NCBI GenBank assembly: GCA_022578965.1
Contig: MU400541.1
Coordinates: 248,001-312,000, forward strand
From: Xylaria sp. FL1777
Taxonomy: Eukaryota > Ascomycota > Sordariomycetes > Xylariales > Xylariaceae
Length of the DNA stretch: 64,000 bases
Reading direction: 5' to 3'
Below are positions 48,945-60,215 of this stretch, piece after piece. The notes under the pieces were generated by a model. The model ran no database searches. It saw only the letters and a list, made by a program, of their open reading frames with translations, and was not told where the DNA came from. How positions within the stretch are numbered: position 1 is the stretch's first letter; every line of letters starts with the position of its first letter. A program made the position numbers and the translations under genes.

Positions 48945-50956
48945 TTAGGTGCTTTAAACTAGAATAGTTTTTATGTTTATACTTCTTTAGCTATATTACT
49001 TTTTTACTAATTACAACTTTTTTTACTTCTTTTAATACAAACTTGGAATTCTAGTTTAAAGCAACTATGTTGATTTTTCTGTTTACGTTTTTATTTAAAA
49101 AACAATAAACCGTAATTTATTTATGCAGCAACTTTAAATCTGTTTAAAGTTATACTTAATTAATTAATTATTATATTTTGTACATAGTTATATTTTTTTC
49201 GTATTTTTTTAACGCTTAATTGTTGTTGCATTATATACTATAAATTTTTTAACTAAAATATTATTTTTTTTACTATTGTTTTCTTTGCGATTATTTTGCT
49301 TGCTTATATAGTTTACTATATTAGCGTTTATGTTATTTTTTATATTTAAATTAATTAACCTTTTTAATACTACTTTTATTGCTTTTAACTTTAAAGATAA
49401 TTTTAATTATAAAAGTAATAACTTAAATAAAAAATCCAATTTTGTATGCTAGCAATAAGTTATAATAAACATACAAAAGTACTAGCATTACAATTATAAT
49501 TAAAGCTATAATTTTCGTTAGTTTTTAAAAGGATAGCTTTTATTATAAATTATAACTAATAACTAGTTAAAGCTATAAATATGCAAAATAGTTAACGTAT
49601 TAAAAAACCCTAAAGTTTAATAGCGTTTTTAAAAAGCTAGTATTTAGATAAAATTTAAAAAAAACAATGCAGGTTGTAATATTATTAACATTTTTGCATT
49701 TTAAAACAAGCTTTTTACTTTATTTAAATAATTAGCCTTTACTAAATTTAATCTTAAGGCATTTAAAGCTTTTAATAAAAAGTTTTGCTAAGTTAAAAAT
49801 GTTTATAATATGTAATAAATTAAAAGGTTACTTTATTTTTTCTAGTTTTAAATTTAAAACGTATTTTTATGTTTTGCTGCTTTTTTTTTAGGTATTTTTA
49901 TAAATTAATAAACTAAGCGTAAATTTTATAACATAACTAAAGCTAACATACTGTTTTTTTATATTGCTAAAGCATATATAATTATAGCTTTATTATTAAG
50001 TATATATGCATTTTTAACAAGCAATTTCTTATAATAATTTATTAGCATTTATTTTTATAATAGTAAAACATAAACTTAAGTAATTAATACTTTTGCTTAA
50101 TTTAAAATATATGTTAGCTATAAGTTTGTTTTAAAACAGCTAAATAAAATAGCTAAACAAAATTGCATACATAATAGCTAGTTAGCTAATGTTTTAATAC
50201 TTAAATTAATAAATATATAGCTTAATTTAAAGCGTATTATTTATAACTTAAATGCTATATTTATATATAATAATTTTAACTTTAAAAATAATGTTTAAAA
50301 TTTTAATATAAGTTATAAAAATATTATGCAAAATTTAATTAACTGTTTTATAATTGCTAGTTTAAATATATTTAGCTTATTTATATAGTTATAATAGCAT
50401 ATTATTACTTTTTTTAAAAAAAAAATAGCTTTTTTTTTATTTAATGCTAACTTTAGCTTATATAAGTAAAGCAACTAATTATTTATTAGTTTATATTGTT
50501 TGTTTTTTATTTAAATTATTATATTTAAAAAGGTTTGCTTTATTTTTAAATATTGCACAACTATAAAATAACGTTAGTTATATTTTATAAACCTTTACTA
50601 TTTATAAAAACAAAAAAAAAATATCTAAAGTATATTAAGTTTATAATACTTTATTTTGCACTATTTTAAATTATTAAAACTATAATAAATAACTTATAAT
50701 AATATATAAAAATTAAAAAACTATATTTTTTATTTAAGCTATAGCAACTGCTTAAATAAAAGCAAGCAATATATATAACTATAAATAATAAATGCTTTTT
50801 ATATTAGCTTTTTTTTATATTATGCTAAATTTTATTTAACTAATTTTTTAGACTTTTTAAGATCTTTTTATAAAACATAACGTGCAATTTTTTAACTGCA
50901 AGCAATATATTAAAAAAAATAAAGTTTAATACTATTAAGCTTTATTATTACTACAT
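48945..50956. mobile_element. Unclassified degraded element between repeat A copy 4 and LTR C copy 2
   Basis: About 2 kb of RIP-like DNA. The minus strand from about 50430 to 49860 has a long frame broken mainly at former CAA/CAG codons, rich in Leu and Ile (ALAI, MLALVML), which suggests an old protein-coding gene, perhaps from a transposon. I do not recognise it and find no terminal repeats. Confidence 0.35.
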
Positions 50957-51425
50957 TGTAACGGACCTGTCATACATTAATATAACGGGCTTGCTCTTGG
51001 GGTTTTGATTTGCAAGTAATAATAGGATCCTTAACGGTAGTCCGTTAAAGAGGTTTTCGGAGTACTCTTACCACTATGCATTAATAGGGGTTTTAAAAGA
51101 TTAAAAGTAATAAATATATTAGTGCTCAGCAGTTATAAGGAAATTAATAGCTAAAGAACTAGAATTAAATAAGTAACTAGATATAAAAAGTGCATAATTA
51201 TATAAACAAAAAAAAAGTAAAAAAAGTAATAATTTTTTCTGGATTACTGCAAGTTTAGTAAGCACTAGATTACTGTAAGCTTAGTAAGCTTTAAATTACT
51301 GTAAGCTTAGTAAGCTAAATAAGTTGTTATATAATTTTAGCTTTAGCCGACAAAAAAAAAGGTGCATAGTATATATAAAAGCATTAAGCCGCTTTAAAAG
51401 CTACCTTTGTGCTAATTTTGTAATA
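50957..51425 (+). mobile_element. LTR of family C, copy 2, 469 bp
   Basis: Runs TGTAACGGACCTG to AATTTTGTAATA (CA end mutated to TA), the inverse orientation of 32473-32967. It holds three 26-bp tandem units (51244-51321). No clean target duplication is seen (left CTACAT, right CTATTT), and no partner LTR is in the window, so it may be a solo LTR or the 5' LTR of a broken element. Confidence 0.78.
51244..51321 (-). repeat. 26-bp tandem repeat, 3 units, inside LTR C copy 2
   Basis: Units of the type TTACTGTAAGCTTAGTAAGCTTTAAA, the reverse complement of the four units at 32582-32685. Confidence 0.8.
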
Positions 51426-51599
51426 CTATTTCTTTTTTTCTAGAATTGTTGTTTTAACAATTTTCCGTAAGTATTCTTTCTTTTTTTTTTTTTTATATGT
51501 TATAATATTAAAGCGCATTAAAAAAACTAACTGCTTATTTAAAACAGAGCAAAAACTTATTTTTGCTTTTTTTATTAACTTTACTAGCTATGAAGTTAT

Positions 51600-52085
51600 G
51601 CTTTGCTTTTGCTGTTTTAATTAGTTACTAACGTGCAAAATAACAGATAATATGTTTTGTTGTTTTAAATGCGTACATGCTAGTTGCTTTTGCAACAAAT
51701 TAAAGGTTTTAATTAACTTAATTAATAATATAGTTTTTAAATACCGTTATTTTAAGAAGAAAAAAAAGCAAGCAAAGCAACAATTACTTTTAGTTTAAGA
51801 AAAATTAAAACAAGCTTAAAATAGCTTTAATTCTGTTTTAAGCAAGTTAGCTTAGCTTTGCATATAAAAACGTTTTTTAAAAGCAAAAAGTGTTAAAATA
51901 GTTTAGCAAAAGCTTTAGTTCTTAAATAAACTAAACAAAATAAAGCGTAATAAAAAAGAACAAAAAGCGCTAGCAAAAAAGCAAAAACAACAGAAAAAGC
52001 GGGCTAAAGCAGCACAAGCTACTTTATTTAAGTTTAATTAGGATTTCTTAAGCGTTTTTTTTAAGGTCGACCTTTTTTTCTTAGT
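51600..52085 (+). pseudogene. Remnant of a Cys-rich coiled-coil protein, gag-position type
   Basis: Downstream of LTR C copy 2 the plus strand has Cys-rich CFRCFKCVHASCFC (near 51653-51694), followed about 60 codons later by a Lys/Glu/Ala-rich, coiled-coil-like stretch (KRNKKEQKALAKKQKQQ near 51945-51995), across frames that a few stops break. Proteins of this plan (short Cys cluster plus coiled coil) are common as orphan or gag-like ORFs near fungal retrotransposons. It may belong to the family C element. Function is not established. Confidence 0.4.
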
Positions 52086-52099
52086 TTCTATGTAATGGA

Positions 52100-53984
52100 T
52101 GTTTATAGAATTTCTTAATAAACTTGTTTCGTAAGGATTTCAGTAAGTAGACTTTATGTTTATATATTAGCTTGTTATTTTTTAATCTTTTGTATTTTTG
52201 TAGTTATGCTAACTTTTTTAAGTTATAGGCTTATTATAGCTATATATTTATAAAATCCTTAAGTATAACTTCAATTTTTAAGCTTTTATTTTCTTAAGAA
52301 TGTAATACTTAAATGTTTCTTTTTAAAACTTTAAATCCCTTTTAACCTCGTTAACTAAGTATGTTTGCTTAAATGTTTTCTTTTTTTTTAATATAACATA
52401 TTTTAAAATTAAACTTAGAAAAAAAAACTATTTAATTTTTATGTTGTTTAGTAATCTTTTGTGTAGTTATAAATTTTGTTAAGTTTTAATAATCTAAATA
52501 AATCTTAATTAGCTTTATAGTTCTTGTAAAAAATAGTTTTTACTTCTTGAGTGCTATAATAATTACAAGTAGTTCTTTATTATATATAAGGTATTATAAT
52601 GCTGCATTTTATAGTGCTTTAAAATAATAAGCTACTAAGTGCTATTTTTTGTTGTTTTTTAGTTGTTTTAAAACTTCTGCAATTATACTATCTAAAGCAT
52701 TTGTTTTTAGCTTTTTTTTTTTCTATAAATCAGGTAATTTAACTATAAGGTCAGAAATAATTTTTAGTTTTAATTTTTTAAAAGCTTTTTAAGCTTCTTT
52801 TAAAATTAAAAAGGATTTTCTTTTGTATTTTTTCCTTGTATACTTTATAAAGTAAAATGCTATCTTTTTAAAGTTTTAAATTAACATTTAAATATAGTTT
52901 AAAAATCTTAATGCTTGTTATATATTTATAATAGTAGCTAGGTTAAATATTTTTTAGTTTTATACTGTATTAATTTTTAACTATTAAATTTGTATTTGTT
53001 TTAAGGTAATCGTAAATTTTAAAAAGTTGATTTTTTATGTATGCTATATATACTTTTTTGTATTAAGTTGTAATTTTGCTTGTTTAAGTGTTTTTAACAC
53101 TTAAGTTACGTGTTTTTTGTGTTTTTTTAGTGTTCTAAAGTAAATTAAGATATTATTTAAGTAAATAAACACAAATTTGTTTAAAAACTTCTATAAAATC
53201 GTTATTATTATGTATTAAAAGCTAGCTAATACGTTTTATAGTTCTTATAGCATAACTATGTACTTATATAGTTTATATATTGTTTATATAGCAGTTTTCC
53301 ATTTTTTTCCTTTAGCTATTTTAATAGCATAATATTTATTTAAGATATTAACTACTATAAACTATTTTGCTTAGCTAATGTTTTTTCTTATAGTTACTAA
53401 TAAAGTAAAAAAATATTTATTTGCAATAATAATTATGTTTAATAATTAATAGTTAACTATTACTTGCTATATTAGTTTTTCTTTTTTATTAATTAGTTGT
53501 TTTTTATTTTTTATTTTAAGTACTAGTACTATAGGGTATTTAGCAAATAACTAAAACTTTCTTAAGAATTTTTTTGTTAGGTTTTTCTAAATGTATTTTT
53601 ATAAAGCGTTTGTTTTGTTTAAGCTTATGTAATATATTTAATAAAGCTTTAGTTAATATTTTTTCTTAATAAAGATATAGTAGTTTTATAGGCCATGTTT
53701 AAAAAGTTCTTTTTTTTCTTTTTTTTTGAATAGTTTATAAAATCTATAATATACTTTTAGTATTTTGTTTAAGATTTCTTTTGCAATTTTTCTGATTTTC
53801 TTGCTTTATTTTTTACTTTTCTAATTAATGGTTTTTGCTTTTTATTAAATTAAAGGGTTGCTAATTTTTAGCTATAGTATTTTTAAAATAATGTTATAAT
53901 TAAATATATTAGTAATATTTAGTACAATTTGTTTTTTGTGTTTTTATATAAATATATTAAAAGGTTTAGTTTCTTTAAGTATAT
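52100..53984 (-). mobile_element. pol: Older Ty3/gypsy fragment: protease, reverse transcriptase, RNase H
   Basis: Minus strand, N to C. A protease end is at about 53980-53850 (YNIILKIL, cf. the DIILGIPWL block). Reverse transcriptase is about 53760-52950, with KKWKTAI, LNKFVFIYLNNILIYF at 53180-53133 (catalytic YLDD read as YLNN after G-to-A) and TLKKHKKHV. RNase H is about 52950-52440, with ALRFLNYI, KTNALDSIIAEVLKQL near 52715-52665, VAYY and KELLVIIIALKK. It is a different family from the 15-kb element. Its 5' side is cut at 53985 by the LTR of gypsy copy 2, so the missing part should lie beyond the right end of that copy. Inactive. Confidence 0.8.
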
Positions 53985-54288
53985 TAAAGTAAAGTAAAGT
54001 AGCTAAATGAGCTAACTAGCTAGTTAAAGTAAGTCTAGGCTAAGTTATATAGTAAGAATAAAAGTATAAGTATTACGCTAAATTTTAAAGTATAAACTTA
54101 ACAAACATGCAGAAAAAAATGAAAATTAGCTATAGTTGCTTTATTTGTATTATTAAATAGCTTTTTAATTAATTGTTTAATTTTTTAATTTATATATAGC
54201 TTAATTGCTTAAATGTATAAGTTATAACTTATTTTTTTGCAATTAAAGTAATATAGTAAATTTTGCACAATTGTATTGCTTTATTTTA
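53985..54288 (+). repeat. 5' LTR (304 bp) of gypsy copy 2
   Basis: Reverse complement of 30217-30520 with transition differences. Starts TAAAGTAAAGTAAAGTAGC and ends TTTATTTTA. Confidence 0.9.
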
Positions 54289-57200
54289 TTAGTATTTTTA
54301 GTAAAACCGATCTTTTATTTACTATAAATAATACTACAAAACTAACAAACAAGCAATTTATTATTGCTAACTTATATGTTTAATTTATTTATTTATTAAT
54401 TGCTACACTTTTTATAAGCAAAACATAATATATTATATTTAGCTACTTTAGCTAATAATAAGCAAAGCTTGCTTAACGTAAGCAGTTTAGTTATAATTAG
54501 CAATAAACGTTTAAGCTAACAGCTTTTAATTATTAAAGCTTAAAACAAACGTATAAAAATGTTAAACTGTTTTTTTTAGTTTAGTTTATAAAGCGTTTTT
54601 ATTTTTTTTAGCAAAACAACAATTAAGTGTTAAAATATTAATATAATTTTTAAAATAGCGCAGCTAGAAAACTGTTTGTTAAAAACTCTTAAAGAGCTAA
54701 AAAAAAAGGATTTTTGCTAAAAAGCTAGTGCTTTACAAAAAAAAAAGCATAATTGCTTTTATATAAGCAAAAAAAAATAAAAAACAAGCTTAAAAAAAAA
54801 TAAAAGTTGCTAAAATTTTTAAAAGCTATAATACAAGCAAATTTAACGCTTATTTATATTAAATAAATTTAAGTTTATGCATTAATATATAAAGCTATTA
54901 ATAATTAAAAATATATTTTGTTTTTTAAGCTAATATAGTTTTTTATTAAAAAATAAAAAGCAAGGTTTTTTAGGTATAAGCTAGCTATTGCTTAAAAATT
55001 TTGCGTAAAACGCAGCTATTGCTTTTTTATAGTACTTATTATTAAATAAAAAAGCTTTAAAAAAAAAAAAAAAGCATGCTACTTTTATAAGTAAAAAGCT
55101 ATAAAAAAATAAAGCTTATTTAATAAAACTTGCGTAAAATAAAGCAAGCTAAACTAAAAAACAAGAAAACTAAACGTTATAAAGCATATAAAAAAATAAA
55201 AGCGTACAAAAAACAAAAATATAAAAGTATTTAAAAAAAAACTTAAAAAGCTATAAAAAATAAGCTAGCAGTTTTTATAAACGCAAACAAAAAAAATCGT
55301 TAGGTTTTTTAAAAAAAAAATCCAAAAAAATAGCACAAAAAAACTTAAATATTTAGAATACTTAAAAACTTTTAGTATTTTATACTTTTTTTTTTTTTAA
55401 ATTTATACTTTTATTTAGCTTACTTTTATTATTTTTTGCAGCTTACTTTTATTATTTTTTGCAGCTTATTTTTTTTGTTATTTTTATACAAACTTTATTT
55501 TAATTTATTATATAGCTTAAAAGTTTAAAAACTATAGCTTAGTTAAGTAATTTAGCTATAAAAAATCATTAGATCTTTTTACTTTAATATATAAAAAACA
55601 TTAAAACTACTTACAAACAAAAAAAATAAAAATAATTAGTTTATTGTTTTTAAAAAGTATTAAAGCAACTTTATTTAGTTTAAGGTATTTTAATAATAAG
55701 TATAATGCTAAAATTAAGCTATTATTTATGCTTTTTAACCTAAAGTTAAACTAATATTTGCTGTTTAACAGGTTAAAAGTAAGCAAATAGCTAAATAATT
55801 TAAATGTTTTTTTTTGCGTAAAGCGTTTTAAAAACATTAATAAAATTAAACAGGTTTTTGTTTATTGCAATACTTTTTAAACAAAAAAAATAGTAAAAAT
55901 AATACTAAAAGATTATTTGTTATAAATTAAAGCTTATAAACTACTTAAGCAAAAGTTTAAGCTTTAAAACTTTAAATAAAATAAGTTTACTATTGCTATA
56001 TTATAAGATTTTAAAGCTTGCTTAAAAGCTATATATTTTACTAATTTTAAAACTTATTTTTTTTAGCATTAAATATATGCTAAAAATATTAAAGCTTAAA
56101 AAAATTATTACTTTGATTTTTAATTTATTTAAAGTTTGCTTAAAGAACTAAATTAAAATACTATTAATAAAATAATAAAGTTTTTTAAAAAGTTATATAA
56201 TAACTTAAACGAAATATTTTATAAAAACTTTTATAAAACATTAAACAACTAAATTAATAAAAAGTTTAAGCTAGATTTTTATTTTAAAAAAACAAAAAAA
56301 GCATACAAAGCATAAAAAAAAGTTAATTATTTATATAATTATAATTTTAATAAGCTTTTATATACTACTATTAATACTACTAAGCTAGCTATTAATATAA
56401 CTATATTAGCTGCTAAAACAGTTATTATTAAAGAACAGCAAATAAAATTAGCTTAATACTTTGCTTATAATTAAAATATAAACAATATTACTAAGCAAAT
56501 ATAACAGTTAAAATTAAAACAAAAAAATGTAATAATTATAAAAAAAGAACTAAAAAAAATATTAAAAAAACTGCAAAATTAGTATGTTTAGCTAGTTAAT
56601 TAAAAACTATAAGCATTATAATATTACAAAATTAACATAAACTTATTAAAAAAGCAAATGTTTAGCATTAATGCTATAACTTCTAAATATTTATAAAAAA
56701 GTAAATATAACTTTAAAAAACAAAAACAAAGCAAACAATTGTTTAATTTTTTATAATAAATAAAGTTAAACAATTTTTATTTAGTAAAAAGAACTATTTA
56801 TTAAAAATATAGCATAAATAATTATTACGTTTATAAGTATAGCTTTACTTATAAATTAAAAAAAAAAAACATTATACATTAAAACTTTAAATAGTGCTTA
56901 AAAAAGCTAGAATTTTTTGCAAGCTTTAAATATATAAAAGTTTTTTTTAAAGTTATAAAAATTAGCAAAAATAAAAAAGGAATTTTTAATGCTGCAATAA
57001 AGTAAATATATAATTTTGTTTTAAGTAATAATAAACTGCTTAAGTAAAAAGCTTATTATTAACTGCAAAAAAAAAACCTTATTTTAAATAATAAAGATTT
57101 AAATACTAAAATAAAAAGCAAACAAAAGAGTTAAAAAAAAAAAAAATTTTATTAGCTAAATAATAAGCAGCCAAATTAATTTTTAAATAAAAAAACTAAT

Positions 57201-60200
57201 AATTAAACTAGTACGCTTTATAAAATAAAACTAGCAAAAGCCTGCAATATTAAAAAAAACAACTTAATAAATAGTAAACTAAATAATAGTTTTATTACAA
57301 TTAATTAAAACTTTATATAAAGCATTTCTTATAACGCAAATAGTATTAAAGTTTTGCAAAGCTATATATTAAGCAAAAAAATTAGCGTAAATATGTTTTA
57401 AGCTAATTATTATAAGCTTTTAACTAAAAAAGCTGCCTTTTATTAAATAAAAGGTAAAAAAAGACCTAAAAAACAAAAAAAAAAGCTTTTTATAAATTAA
57501 ACAATTAAAAAAATTTATTTAAATAACAACAAGTTTTTTATTTAGCTTAATATTAAAAATATATAAATAAATAATAATTTTTACAAGCAAAATATTTTAC
57601 TAGAATTAAAAAGTTTTAATTATTAAAAGCTTTAAAGAATTTAAGAAGTAAAACTTACAAAAAAAAGCTTAAAATTTAAAAAAATATAAGCTAAAAAGTT
57701 TAAGGATTTTTTAAACAAAAAAATAAATATTACTTTTAGAAACTTTATACTAAAAGTTCTAAAGTATTTTAGTGTTTTTATTTAAACAATTGCTTAAATA
57801 AAAGCTAAGTTATATTTTAAAGCAGCAAAAATGCTTAAGCTAATACTAAAAACAATACTATTATTTTTAAATAACTTTAGTAAAAGTTTAAGTTAGCAAA
57901 TTAAATTAAATATGTTATAATTTATTTTAGAAAAAAAGAACAACAAATTAAAATATAAAGCTTAATTAAAAACTTTATGGCAAAAAATTTTAACTTAAAT
58001 AAATATAAAGAATGTTTTTTTTTATAAAAACGTAAACTTTTTAAAAAATAACATAAGATTTTAATAGCTAGCAGTTAAAAAAGCATAAAAAAGTTTTTAG
58101 CTAGTATTATAATTAGCTAGTTAATTTAGTAAGCATAAATTGTTAAATAGCACTTATAAAACTAGCTTTTTATTAAATTATTTAGTAGCACAAATAAATA
58201 AAAAAATAAAATATAATAGTTTTATTATGTATATTTATATGTTTTAATTTAGTTTTATAGCTGCTTTTTTAAATAAGCAACGCTATAAAATAATAAAAGT
58301 TTTTTATGATTAAAACTAATAAAATAATTAAGTAATGTTGTTTTTTGCTTATATTGCTTTAGATCTTTAAACGTTAAAAAACAAGCTAAAGTTTAATAAA
58401 ATACTTTTTAAGATTTTAAACTAATATAATACTATATATTTATTATTTAAAAATAACTTAAAAAAACAAAAATTATTAATTGTTATATTTATGCTGCTTT
58501 TAAAAAAAGTAATATTTTTAACTAAACTTTAGCTTTGTGCTAATTTTATGCTAGTAGCGCTAAAAAAAAAAAAAAGCTTAAAAAGCTAATATAGCTAGCA
58601 TTAATAGTTTTAAAAAGCGCTAACTAAACTTTTAACTTTTTTAAAATAAAAATTTATAAAAAGTATAATAATTATATTAGTAGTAATAGCTTAAACTTAT
58701 TTAAAAAAACATTAAAGTATAAATTTTATAATAAAAAAAACTTAAGCTTAATAAATTATTTTAACTAAAAATACTTAAGCTTTTTAAATTTATGCTTTAT
58801 GTTAGCTTTACTGCTAAAATTACAAAGTATTTTAGCTATATTTTTAAGCATTATAAAGCTAGAAAAATATATATAGTTTTACTTAAAGCTTACTATAAAA
58901 ATAAAAAACAAAATTTATAAAAAAAATATTATTAAAATTATTAATTTTAAAGCGTAGTTTAATATTATTATAAACTTATTTGTTAATAAAAATAGCTTTA
59001 TTACTAAAAATATAAATATAACTTAAAAAAGATTTAATTAAACTAGCAATTTAGTTAAATGTATAAAATATTTAAAAACTACTATTTAAATAAATAAAAA
59101 ATTGCTGCTTTTTTTATTATATATAATTAGTAAAAAACAGGCTATTTACTTTTTATTGCTAAGGATAAACTTTATTATAAAGTTTTAAATAAGTTTATAT
59201 TTTTAGGGCTTTTATATAATAGCTAATATAATATTTAAAACAAGCTAAATTATTATATTAGTAATAAAACATATTAAAAAACTAAGTTTAAAAGCTTAAA
59301 AATATTAGCAACTAAAAAACTAATGTATATTTGCTAAATTACTAGCTTAGCAAATAAGCTATAAAAAGCATAAAAATACCAAACTTTAAATAGGAAATCT
59401 AACAATTAGTAAAAAAAAGCAAAAAAAAAATTAAAAAAACATAGTTTAAAAAAATATATAAATGTAAGCTTTTAAGAAAATTGAAATTTATATAATAATA
59501 TAACATTAGTAGCTTCTTTAATTTTTTCTATATAAAATATTGAACTTTTTAAAAATTTAAAAATATAAAATAATAAAAAAGTTTGCGCTGTTTTTAATAA
59601 TAATTAACTACTTAAAATATTTTTAGTTGTAATAAAAAAAACGCTAAAGCAAAAAAATACTAAAAAATTAATAATTATAAAAATTAAAAATTTTACATAT
59701 AAATCAAAAAGCAAGTATAACTTAATTATAACTTTAATTTAAGCACTATTAATTTTTTAAGCTTTAAAAACTAATAAATTAATAAAAAATAAAACAATAA
59801 TTTTAAATATAATGTATAAAATAAAAAATAAAAAGATCTATTTTAAAAATAATATGCTATTTAATAGCACTGTTTTACTTAGATTTTATAAATAAAAAAA
59901 GCAAGCTTTAAAAAAAACAAGCTATTATTTAAAAAATCTTGCGCTGTTTTAACAAAATAGCATTTATTAAAACATATATTTATGTTTTAGTACTACTTTT
60001 AAAAATATTTAACTAATTATTAAATAACTAGCTGTTTTTTTAAAGAAGCTTTATATAACTAACTTTACTTAGCAAAAAGCAATATTACTAACTAAAATAT
60101 AATATTGCAAAAAAATAGCATTTTTTTAAGACTTTTCTAAAATAAAAAAAATATATAATAAGATTTTTTCTTTTTATAAAATTAAAACAGTTCTTTATAA

Positions 60201-60215
60201 AGCATAGCAAGTTTG
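54289..60215 (+). pseudogene. Gag/protease region of gypsy copy 2, not resolved
   Basis: This 5.9-kb stretch between the 5' LTR and the reverse transcriptase should hold gag, protease and the pol start. It is A-rich on the plus strand, as in the pol part, and shows Lys/Ala-rich frames (about 54650-55250) broken by TAA/TAG, but no zinc knuckle or protease motif that I can defend. Confidence 0.4.

Noticed and set aside
32473..50956. One giant element bounded by the two inverted family C LTRs
   Set aside because: Retrotransposon LTRs are direct repeats; the left one has its own 5-bp target duplication and lies inside a pogo element, so the two are separate insertions.
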